Assembly: GCA_019455325.1 (NCBI GenBank)
Contig: JACFMQ010000003.1
Location: 124,001-188,000, forward strand
Reading direction: 5' to 3'
DNA: 64,000 nucleotides
Source: Rhodocyclaceae bacterium
Lineage (GTDB): Bacteria > Pseudomonadota > Gammaproteobacteria > Burkholderiales > Rhodocyclaceae
In this document: piece after piece, positions 17,845 through 24,321 of the stretch
Layout: each line of letters begins with the position of its first letter
Position numbering within the stretch: position 1 is the first letter of the stretch
Notes under the pieces: model-generated
The model's input: only the letters and a program-made list of their open reading frames with translations
What the model was told of the DNA's origin: nothing
The model's database searches: none
Position numbers and translations under genes: made by a program

Positions 17845-18106
17845 GCCGTGGATATTTCGCGTCGATGGCCTCGGCCACGTACTTCTTGTAGTTCGTCGAC
17901 AGGTCGTCCGGCGTATCCGGCCGCCCCTCGAAGGCGCCCACAAGGGCGTCAAGCGAATGGCGCTTGCTTGCCTGCTCGGCCTTGACCGCCTCGTAGTAGC
18001 GGTCCACCGATTCACGCACGATATCGGAGACGCACAGATGCGTCGCCTCCTGCAGGTAGGCGAACTTGTCTTCGTAGGAATCGTCGAGTCGGGCGTTTAC
18101 GCGCAT
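17831..18106 (-). CDS. RHH-type antitoxin paired with the PIN toxin
   Basis: A 91-residue protein with an N-terminal ribbon-helix-helix segment (MRVNARLDDSYEDKFAYLQEA, then SDIVRESVDRYYEAVKAEQ) and a charged C-terminal tail ending [18 protein letters not shown] that would bind the toxin. It is expected to repress its own operon. Its ribosome-binding site GGAG lies in the proximal arm of the nested inverted repeat at 18113-18159, 6 nt from the ATG. Confidence 0.82.
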   Translation of the reverse strand: MRVNARLDDSYEDKFAYLQEATHLCVSDIVRESVDRYYEAVKAEQASKRHSLDALVGAFEGRPDTPDDLSTNYKKYVAEAIDAKYPRHGDR

Positions 18107-18112
18107 GATGCG

Positions 18113-18159
18113 CTCCGGAGCCGGGTTGTCATACGGCGTATGATAGACCGGCTCCGGAG
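18113..18159. promoter_or_regulatory. Coaxial nested palindrome before the vapBC-like operon
   Basis: The outer arms CTCCGGAGCCGG (18113-18124) and CCGGCTCCGGAG (18148-18159) are perfect inverted repeats. Inside them TCATACG-G-CGTATGA (18129-18143) is a perfect palindrome with exactly the same centre (18136). The element starts 6 nt before the antitoxin ATG and ends 4 nt after the apbC stop. It is likely the autoregulatory operator. As RNA it could hide the antitoxin ribosome-binding site or end apbC transcripts. Confidence 0.75.
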
Positions 18160-18163
18160 GAAA

Positions 18164-19255
18164 TCAAGTGTTCTGCACCACGATGGTCGGGAACTTGGCC
18201 GACATGTCCTTGGCCGTCTCGCCGACCTTCACCGCGACGCGGCGGGCGATCGTGCGGTAGATATCGGCGGCCTTGGAATCCGGCGCGCCGACCACGGTCG
18301 GCCTGCCCGAATCGGCCATCTCGCGGATCGAGAGTTCGAGCGGCAGCGAACCGAGGAACTCGGTGCCGTAGTCCTTGCACATCGCCTCGCCGCCGCCTTC
18401 GCCGAAGATGTGCTCGGCGTGGCCGCAGTTCGAGCAGATGTGGATGCTCATGTTCTCGACGATGCCGAGGATCGGCACGCTCACCTTCTCGAACATCTTC
18501 AGGCCCTTCCGGGCGTCGATCAGCGCGATGTCCTGCGGCGTGGTGACGATCACCGCGCCGGTCACCGGCACCTTCTGCGCCAGCGTGAGCTGCGTGTCGC
18601 CGGTGCCCGGCGGCATGTCGACGACGAGGTAGTCGAGCTCCTGCCAGTTGGTGTCGTTGAGCATCTGCTCAAGCGCCTGCACCACCATCGGGCCGCGCCA
18701 GACCATCGGCGTCTCGACGTCGATCAGAAAACCGATCGACATCGCCTGCACGCCGTGGGCCAACAGCGGCTCCATCGACTTGCCGTCGCGCGACTCCGGC
18801 TGCTGCCCCGCGAGGCCCAGCATCTGCGGCTGCGAAGGGCCGTAGATGTCGGCATCGAGGATGCCGACGCGGGCGCCTTCCTGGGCCAGCGCCAGCGCCA
18901 GGTTCACCGCCGTCGTGCTCTTGCCCACGCCGCCCTTGCCGGAAGCCACGGCGATGATGTTCTTCACGCCCGGCATCGGCTTCAGACCGCGCTGCACGGC
19001 GTGCGAGACGATCTTCACGTAGACGTTGGCGCTGACGTTGCCGGCGCCGGGAATCGCCTTCAGCGCCCCGATCACCTGCCTGCGGATGCCGTCGATCTGC
19101 GAATTGGCCGGATAGCCCAGCTCGATGTCGACGGCGATGTCGTCGCCGTCGACCTTGATGTTCTTCGCCGACTTGCCGGCAACGTAGTCCTTCTGCGTGT
19201 TGGGATCGATGAGACCTTGCAGGGCGGCCTTCACGGCCTCGACGGTGACTGCCAT
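18164..19255 (-). CDS. apbC: Iron-sulfur cluster carrier ATPase ApbC/Mrp
   Basis: A 363-residue MinD/NBP35-type P-loop ATPase that binds and transfers Fe-S clusters. It has an N-terminal MIP18-like DUF59 domain (residues about 5-85) and a deviant Walker A, ASGKGGVGKSTTAVNLALAL. ILDADIYGPSQPQMLG and VDMPPGTGDTQLTL follow. The CxxC cluster ligand pair is in HICSNCGHAEHIFGEGGG. The start at 19255 has an AGGAG site 8 nt upstream. An IscR-like operator begins 18 nt before the start, which fits regulation by iron-sulfur status. Confidence 0.95.
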   Translation of the reverse strand: MAVTVEAVKAALQGLIDPNTQKDYVAGKSAKNIKVDGDDIAVDIELGYPANSQIDGIRRQVIGALKAIPGAGNVSANVYVKIVSHAVQRGLKPMPGVKNIIAVASGKGGVGKSTTAVNLALALAQEGARVGILDADIYGPSQPQMLGLAGQQPESRDGKSMEPLLAHGVQAMSIGFLIDVETPMVWRGPMVVQALEQMLNDTNWQELDYLVVDMPPGTGDTQLTLAQKVPVTGAVIVTTPQDIALIDARKGLKMFEKVSVPILGIVENMSIHICSNCGHAEHIFGEGGGEAMCKDYGTEFLGSLPLELSIREMADSGRPTVVGAPDSKAADIYRTIARRVAVKVGETAKDMSAKFPTIVVQNT

Positions 19256-19272
19256 TTCTCGCTCCTGAAAAA

Positions 19273-19297
19273 ATACCCGAGTAATTTTGTACGGTAT
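19273..19297. promoter_or_regulatory. IscR type-1-like operator upstream of apbC
   Basis: The 25-nt site reads ATACCCGAGTA, then ATT, then TTGTACGGTAT. Compared with the IscR type-1 consensus (ATASYYGACT, RWWWY, AGTCRRSTAT) I count about 21 of 25 matches, with both outer ATA/TAT ends and the central AT-rich core kept. The left half is perfect for an ACTCGGGTAT half-site; the right half is degenerate. It overlaps the AT-rich promoter region of apbC, so it would be repressed when IscR carries its cluster. Confidence 0.55.
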
Positions 19298-19492
19298 AAA
19301 GGCGGATTCTAACCGATTCGCCGGAGTCCGGCGCATCGGGGCGCCGGCACGACGCGATTGGCGTAGGATGCGGTCTCGATCCCGGTCGTCGCGGCCAGCG
19401 CGCCGGGCAGGAACACCGCCATCGCGGCGCGAACCGGACCGGGGTGCCGGCCAGCGCCCGCATAGCCGGCCGCGCCGGCCACCGGAGGAGCA

Positions 19493-20188
19493 ATGCATCC
19501 CGTCAGCATGCGCAGCGTGACGAAGAACTACCGCCTGGGCACGGTCGAGGTGCCGGCCCTGCACGAGCTCGACCTCGACATCCCGGCCGGCAGCTTCACC
19601 GTCATCGCCGGTCCGTCCGGCAGCGGCAAGACCACCCTGCTCAACCTCATCGGCTGCATCGACCGGCCCGACCGCGGCGAGATCGTCGTCGCCGGGCAGG
19701 CGGTGCAGGCGATGTCCGACGATGCGCTCTCCGACTTCCGCGCCCGGCACATCGGCTTCGTCTTCCAGCACTTCAACCTGCTGCCGGTACTGACCGCCGA
19801 CGAGAACGTCGAGTACCCGCTGCGGCTGGCCGGCGTGCCGGCGGCCGAGCGCCGGGCGCGCGTGCGCGAGCTGGTCGAGGCGGTCGGTCTGGCGGACCGC
19901 CGGCACTACCGGCCGGGGCAGCTCTCCGGCGGCCAGCGGCAGCGCGTCGCCATTGCCCGCGCGCTGGCGACGCGGCCCCGGCTGGTGCTCGCCGACGAGC
20001 CGACGGCCAACCTCGACAGCCACACCGGCGCCGAGATCGTCGCGTTGATGCGCCGCATGCAGCGCGAGCACGGCATCGCCTTCATCCTCTCGTCGCACGA
20101 CCCGCTGGTGCATGCCGCCGCCGACGCGCTCGTCCTCCTGCACGACGGCCGCATCGTCCCTCCGGCCGGCGAAGGGAGCGCGCCGTGA
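19493..20188 (+). CDS. LolD/MacB-type ABC transporter ATP-binding protein
   Basis: A 231-residue ATPase of the type VII ABC family (LolD, MacB, FtsE). Walker A is GPSGSGKTTLLNLIG, followed by FVFQHFNLLPVLTADENVEYPL, which is typical of LolD-like proteins. The signature is LSGGQRQRVAIARAL, Walker B is RLVLADEPTANLD, and the H-loop is LSSHDP. A GGAGG site precedes the ATG. It overlaps the permease by GTGA. The four-gene operon it heads makes export or outer-membrane sorting more likely than import. Confidence 0.92.
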   Translation: MHPVSMRSVTKNYRLGTVEVPALHELDLDIPAGSFTVIAGPSGSGKTTLLNLIGCIDRPDRGEIVVAGQAVQAMSDDALSDFRARHIGFVFQHFNLLPVLTADENVEYPLRLAGVPAAERRARVRELVEAVGLADRRHYRPGQLSGGQRQRVAIARALATRPRLVLADEPTANLDSHTGAEIVALMRRMQREHGIAFILSSHDPLVHAAADALVLLHDGRIVPPAGEGSAP

Positions 20189-21567
20189 ATCTCTGGTCGC
20201 TCGCCCTGCGCAACCTGCTGCGCAACCGCCGCCGCTCGTTCGCCACGCTGCTGGCCATGGTCGTCGGCCTCGTCGCCGTGCTGCTCTTCGGCGGCTACCG
20301 CTCGAACATCGCCTACGGCACGCAGACCGGCTTCGTGCAGCAGACCGGCCACCTGCAGATCCAGCGCCCCGGCTACTACCTCGACGGCGGCGACAATCCG
20401 GCGGCCTACGGCATCGCCGGCTACCGCCGGATCATCGACGCGATCCAGCGCGACGAGACGCTGGCGCCGATGCTCGCCGTCATCACGCCGACCCTGCGAC
20501 TGGGCGGCATCGCCGGCAACTTCTCGGCCGGCCTGTCGCGCTCGGTGCTGGCCATCGGCCTGATCCCCGAGGAGCACAACCGCATGCTGGCGTGGAACGA
20601 GCACGGCGTCGTCAGCTACGCGCGCCCGCTGCCGCTCGCCGGCAGCCTGCCCGACGCCGTCGTCGTCGGCACCGGCGTCGCGCGCAAGCTCGGCCTCTGC
20701 CACCTGCTCGACGCCGCCAACTGCACGCCGCCGCCGCGCACGGACGACGGCCAGCCGACGCCGGACGACATCGCGGCGCTGTCGGCGGGCGAGCGCGGCG
20801 ACGCGGCGGCGGACGCGGGCACGCGCATCGAAGTGCTCGCCGCCTCCGCGCGCGGCGCCCCCAACGTCGCCAGCCTCGACGTCGTCGAGGCCAAGAACAT
20901 GGGCATCAAGGCGTTCGACGACACCTACATGGCGATGCATCTGGCGACGGCGCAGCGCCTGATCTACGGCGGCGGCGAGGGGCAGGCGACGGCGATCCTC
21001 GTGCAGCTCCGCCACACCGCGCAGATGCCGGCGGCCGCGGCGCGCCTGCGCGAGCTGCTGGCGCGGGAATTCCCCGGCGAGGCGCTGGCGGTGATCGACT
21101 TCGCGACGCTCAATCCGATGTACGGGCAGACCAACGAATTCATGGACTCGATGTTCGGCTTCATCGCGCTCTTGATCGGCGTCATCATCCTGTTCACGCT
21201 CGGCAACACGATGAGCACGGCGGTGATCGAACGCACCGTCGAGATCGGCACGCTGCGCGCGATGGGGCTGCGCCGCGCCGGCATCCGCCGGCTGTTTCTC
21301 TGCGAGGCGCTGCTGCTCGGCGCCGCCGGCGCCGTCGCCGGCATCGCCGCCGCGCTGGCGCTCGCCTGGCTGATCAACCACAGCGGCTGGACGTGGACGC
21401 CGCCGGGCTACGCCTACGCCTACCTGATCCTCGTCCGCATCGGCCAGGACCTGCCGCTGCTCGTCGGCAGCGTCGCCGGCATGTTCGCGGTGACCCTGCT
21501 CTCGGCCTGGTGGCCGGCGCGCCGGGCGGCGCGTCTGGTGATCGTCGACGCCCTGCGCCACGCCTGA
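20185..21567 (+). CDS. FtsX/MacB-type ABC transporter permease
   Basis: A 460-residue permease starting with GTG, which overlaps the ATPase stop (GTGA). It has one N-terminal membrane helix (residues about 20-40, FATLLAMVVGLVAVLLFGG), a periplasmic domain of about 280 residues and three C-terminal helices forming the FtsX domain. The motif EIGTLRAMGLRRAGIRRLFLCEALLLG is typical of LolC/E-like subunits. Only one permease gene is present, so a homodimer is implied, unlike LolCE. Mechanotransmission across the periplasm is the known mode of the family. Confidence 0.9.
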   Translation: MNLWSLALRNLLRNRRRSFATLLAMVVGLVAVLLFGGYRSNIAYGTQTGFVQQTGHLQIQRPGYYLDGGDNPAAYGIAGYRRIIDAIQRDETLAPMLAVITPTLRLGGIAGNFSAGLSRSVLAIGLIPEEHNRMLAWNEHGVVSYARPLPLAGSLPDAVVVGTGVARKLGLCHLLDAANCTPPPRTDDGQPTPDDIAALSAGERGDAAADAGTRIEVLAASARGAPNVASLDVVEAKNMGIKAFDDTYMAMHLATAQRLIYGGGEGQATAILVQLRHTAQMPAAAARLRELLAREFPGEALAVIDFATLNPMYGQTNEFMDSMFGFIALLIGVIILFTLGNTMSTAVIERTVEIGTLRAMGLRRAGIRRLFLCEALLLGAAGAVAGIAAALALAWLINHSGWTWTPPGYAYAYLILVRIGQDLPLLVGSVAGMFAVTLLSAWWPARRAARLVIVDALRHA

Positions 21568-21572
21568 CCGCC

Positions 21573-22361
21573 ATGCGTGCATCGACCCTCCGCCTGCTCC
21601 TGGCAACGACGCTCGCCTTCCTCCTGCCTTCGGCGCCGGTTGCCGCCGAGGCCGTCGACGCGCAGGCGATCCTCGCTGCCAGCGACGCCGTGCGCAATCC
21701 GGACTTCCCCTTCGGCGTCACCAACACGCTGATCGAATACCGCCGGGGCCGCGAGAACGAGCGCAGCGTGCTCGCCGTCTACGCCAAGGCCGCGCCGGAC
21801 GGCGGCCAGTTCCGCAGCCTGATCCGCTACCTGGCGCCGGCGCGCGACGCCGACAAGCTGCTCCTCTACAACGGCCGCGACCTGTGGTTCTTCGACCCGG
21901 CGAGCAAGGCCAGCGTGCGCCTCTCGCCGCAGCAGCGGCTGCTCGGGCAGGCGTCGAACGGCGACGTCGTCACCGCCAATTTCGCGCGCGACTACCGGGC
22001 GACGGCGGCCGGCGAGGAAGAGATCACCGATGGCGACCGGCAGCCGCGCCGCTGCCACCGCCTCGAACTCACCGCCAGCACGCCGGAGGCCAACTACCCG
22101 CGCATCGAGATGTGGATCGACACCGTCGGCCACCGCCCGGTCAAGGCGCGCTTCTACACCGAGAGCGGCAAGCTGCTGAAGACCGCCTATTACCGCCGCT
22201 ACCAGCCGGTGTTCGGCGTCGAGCGGCCGACCGAGACGGTGATCATCGACGGACTCGAAGCCGACTGGGTGACGGTGATGCGCTACACCGACTGGGTGAA
22301 GCGCGAGGTGCCGGAAGTCTGGCTGCAGCGCGACTACCTGCCGCGCTTCCGGCCGGAATGA
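21573..22361 (+). CDS. LolA-like outer-membrane lipoprotein-sorting protein
   Basis: A 262-residue periplasmic protein with a signal peptide (LRLLLATTLAFLLPSAPVAAEA). The mature part has the LolA/LolB-like half-barrel pattern: an AILAASDAVRNPDFPF start, then RSLIRYLAPARDADKLLLYNGRDLWFFDPASKASVRLSPQQRLLGQASNGDV. That stretch is characteristic of the "outer membrane lipoprotein-sorting protein" family found with MacB-like ABC and RND transporters. It is probably a periplasmic lipid or lipoprotein shuttle for the preceding ABC transporter. Start chosen at 21573, 5 nt after the permease stop. Confidence 0.85.
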   Translation: MRASTLRLLLATTLAFLLPSAPVAAEAVDAQAILAASDAVRNPDFPFGVTNTLIEYRRGRENERSVLAVYAKAAPDGGQFRSLIRYLAPARDADKLLLYNGRDLWFFDPASKASVRLSPQQRLLGQASNGDVVTANFARDYRATAAGEEEITDGDRQPRRCHRLELTASTPEANYPRIEMWIDTVGHRPVKARFYTESGKLLKTAYYRRYQPVFGVERPTETVIIDGLEADWVTVMRYTDWVKREVPEVWLQRDYLPRFRPE

Positions 22362-23623
22362 AGCGGGCAGCCGCGGCCTTCGGGACGATCCGCGTCGCCG
22401 TCGCCGCCGCGCTGCTTGCCGCCGGCGCCGCCCGCGCCGACGACGCCGACGAGGCCGCCCTGCGCCTGGCCGACGCGGCGCCGGAGGTGACGCACGCGGC
22501 GGCCGGCGGGCGCCTCTTCGTCGAGGGCGCCGCCGGGCGCGGCGGCGGCGACGGCTTTCGCCGCCTGTCGCTCGACCTGCGCTACGAGCACGCGCTGGCG
22601 CCCGGGCTGCGCGCCTTCGTCGCCAACCGGCTGGACGTCCGCTCGCCGACGCCGGACGGCGCCGACGCGGCGATCAACACCCTCAAGGAAGCGTATCTCG
22701 GCTGGCAGATGTCGGCCGACGCGCTGCTCGACCTCGGCCGTATCAACCTGAAGAACGGCGTCGCCGCCGGCTACAACCCGACCGACTGGTTCCGCGCCGG
22801 CGCCGTGCGCTCGGTGGTCTCGATCGACCCGGCCAGCCTGCGCGAGAACCGCCAGGGCAGCGTCATGCTGCGCGGCCAGCGGCTGTGGCCGGGCGGCTCG
22901 CTGACCGCGCTGTACGCCCCCCGGCTGGCGCGATCGCCGGACGACGACGGCCTCAGCCTCGACTTCGGCGCGACCAACGGGCGCGAGCGCGGCCTCGTCG
23001 CCGTCGGCGAGACCTTCGGCGGCCTCGCGCTGCAGTTCCTGGTCTACCGGGAGGCCGAGCGGTCAACGCAATACGGCCTCAACCTGACCGCGCTGGCGAA
23101 CGACGCGACCGTCGCGCACATCGAGTGGTCGGGCGGGCGCGAGCGACCGTCGCCGCTGATGGCGGCGGCCGCCGGCTCCGGCAGCGCCGACGCATGGCGC
23201 AACCGCCTGGCGGCCGGCTTCACCTGGACCTCGCCGCAGCGCCTGTCGTTGACGGCCGAGTACCACTACAACGGCGCCGGCCTCGACACAACGGCGTGGA
23301 ACGCGCTGCGCCGCACGCCGCCCCAGCGCCTGGCGCACCTTCGCGCCGAGGCGCTGGCGACGCAGGAAGCGCCGACGCGACACACGCTCTTCCTCCACGC
23401 CAACTGGCAGGACGCATTCGTGCCGCGCCTCAACCTCGCGCTGATGCACCACCGCGACCTCACCGACGACAGCCGCCGGATCTGGCTCGAAGCGCGCTAC
23501 CACGCCGGCGACATCGAATACGCCATCCAGTGGCAGCGCGGCGACGGCTCGCCGACGAGCCGCTTCGGCGCGTTCGGCGGGTCGCCGGGCTGGCAGGCGG
23601 TGCTGCGCCACTATTTTCAGTGA
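22358..23623 (+). CDS. Predicted outer-membrane beta-barrel protein of the ABC/LolA-like cassette
   Basis: A 421-residue protein with an Ala-rich signal peptide ending at ARADDADEAA. The mature sequence has alternating amphipathic strands rich in Tyr, Arg, Trp and Asn (RRLSLDLRYEHALAPGLRAFVANRLDV, YLGWQMSADALLDLGRINLKNG) and ends with aromatic Phe (AVLRHYF plus Q), typical of outer-membrane barrels. The start ATG overlaps the previous stop (ATGA). No named family was recognised. Linkage to an ABC pump and a LolA-like shuttle suggests it is the outer-membrane end of the same route. Confidence 0.8.
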   Translation: MKRAAAAFGTIRVAVAAALLAAGAARADDADEAALRLADAAPEVTHAAAGGRLFVEGAAGRGGGDGFRRLSLDLRYEHALAPGLRAFVANRLDVRSPTPDGADAAINTLKEAYLGWQMSADALLDLGRINLKNGVAAGYNPTDWFRAGAVRSVVSIDPASLRENRQGSVMLRGQRLWPGGSLTALYAPRLARSPDDDGLSLDFGATNGRERGLVAVGETFGGLALQFLVYREAERSTQYGLNLTALANDATVAHIEWSGGRERPSPLMAAAAGSGSADAWRNRLAAGFTWTSPQRLSLTAEYHYNGAGLDTTAWNALRRTPPQRLAHLRAEALATQEAPTRHTLFLHANWQDAFVPRLNLALMHHRDLTDDSRRIWLEARYHAGDIEYAIQWQRGDGSPTSRFGAFGGSPGWQAVLRHYFQ

Positions 23624-23662
23624 CGGTCGGCGCCTTCCCTCCGATTTACCCGGCTTGGCCAT

Positions 23663-23675
23663 GATTTCGGAAATC
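23663..23675. promoter_or_regulatory. Palindrome upstream of the relBE-like promoter
   Basis: GATTTC-G-GAAATC is a perfect 13-nt palindrome 10 bp upstream of the predicted -35. It has the same arm length and central G as the palindrome at 23728-23740, so the two may form a pair of antitoxin-binding sites. Confidence 0.4.
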
Positions 23676-23684
23676 GCATCATCC

Positions 23685-23713
23685 TTGGTCGACACCTTTA
23701 TCAGCGCTATTAT
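23685..23713 (+). promoter_or_regulatory. Promoter of the Phd/RelE module
   Basis: TTGGTC (23685-23690) and TATTAT (23708-23713) are separated by 17 bp. This is a good sigma-70 match in an AT-richer stretch, 31 bp before the antitoxin start. Confidence 0.6.
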
Positions 23714-23727
23714 TGGCACCATCAACA

Positions 23728-23740
23728 GGTCTCGGAGACC
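23728..23740. promoter_or_regulatory. Palindrome over the antitoxin ribosome-binding site
   Basis: GGTCTC-G-GAGACC is a perfect 13-nt palindrome ending 3 nt before the ATG at 23744. It includes the GGAG ribosome-binding site. It may be an operator, or an RNA hairpin limiting translation. Confidence 0.5.
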
Positions 23741-23743
23741 ATC

Positions 23744-23992
23744 ATGGCGCATCAAATCCTGACCGAAACCACCGCCAGCGTATCGGAACTGAAAAAGAAC
23801 CCGATGGGCACCGTCGCCGCCGGCGAGGGCCTGCCGGTGGCCATCCTCAACCGCAATGCCCCGGCCTTCTACTGCGTGCCGGCGAAAGCCTACGAAGCGC
23901 TGATGGAACGGCTGGAAGACCTCGAACTCAACGCCATCGCCAACGCCCGCGCGGACCAGCCCGTCGTCAGGGTCACGCTCGATGAGCTATGA
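23744..23992 (+). CDS. Phd/YefM-family antitoxin
   Basis: An 82-residue antitoxin. The N-terminal Phd fold is visible in TTASVSELKKNPMGTVAAGEGLPVAILNRNAPAFYCVPAKAYEAL, where the SELKKNP helix and the VAILN..PxFYCVP strands are family marks. The C-terminal ELNAIANARADQPVVRVTLDEL is the toxin-binding tail. It overlaps the downstream RelE gene by 11 nt. Two palindromes and a good promoter lie upstream, so autoregulation is likely. Confidence 0.9.
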   Translation: MAHQILTETTASVSELKKNPMGTVAAGEGLPVAILNRNAPAFYCVPAKAYEALMERLEDLELNAIANARADQPVVRVTLDEL

Positions 23993-24290
23993 GCTTGGCT
24001 TCCTCGAGGAAGCGCTGAAGGAATGGCGCAGACTCGACGGCAGCATTCGCGAACAGTTCAAGGAAAAGCTGGCGGAGCGACTGGAGAATCCCCGCGTACC
24101 GGCCGCGCTGCTGAGCGGGCAGAAGGGTCGGTACAAGATCAAGCTGCGCAGCGCCGGATTCCGTCTCGTCTATGAGGTACGCGACCGGCAACTGATCGTG
24201 GTGGTCGTCGCGGTCGGCAAGCGCGAACGGAATGCCGTATGCAGCTGCAAAACGGTAGCCGAGCATCGGTTATTCGTAGTTTGTCCCTGA
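23982..24290 (+). CDS. RelE-family toxin with a frameshifted C-terminus
   Basis: A 102-residue RelE-fold protein: MSYELGFLEEALKEWRRLDGSIREQFKEKLAERLENPRVPAALLSG, then YKIKLRSAGFRLVYEVRDRQLIVVVVAVGKRERNAV. RelE proteins of this group normally end shortly after NAVY-AAAKR. Here the frame passes that point and adds an unrelated CSCKTVAEHRLFVVCP tail. A shift into the next frame at 24238-24241 gives Y-A-A-A-K-R-stop (stop at 24256-24258). A 2-nt deletion in the last codons is therefore likely. The ribosome-dependent mRNA cleavage activity may be altered, because C-terminal residues of RelE are catalytic. Confidence 0.85.
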   Translation: MSYELGFLEEALKEWRRLDGSIREQFKEKLAERLENPRVPAALLSGQKGRYKIKLRSAGFRLVYEVRDRQLIVVVVAVGKRERNAVCSCKTVAEHRLFVVCP

Positions 24291-24321
24291 ATACTCTCGG
24301 CCCCTAGACCCATAGGCCGAA

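Noticed and set aside
19309-19509. Minus-strand 66-codon frame with an LTGC lipobox-like start upstream of apbC
   Set aside because: It overlaps the start of the ABC ATPase, has no N-region or hydrophobic core before the Cys, and no ribosome-binding site.
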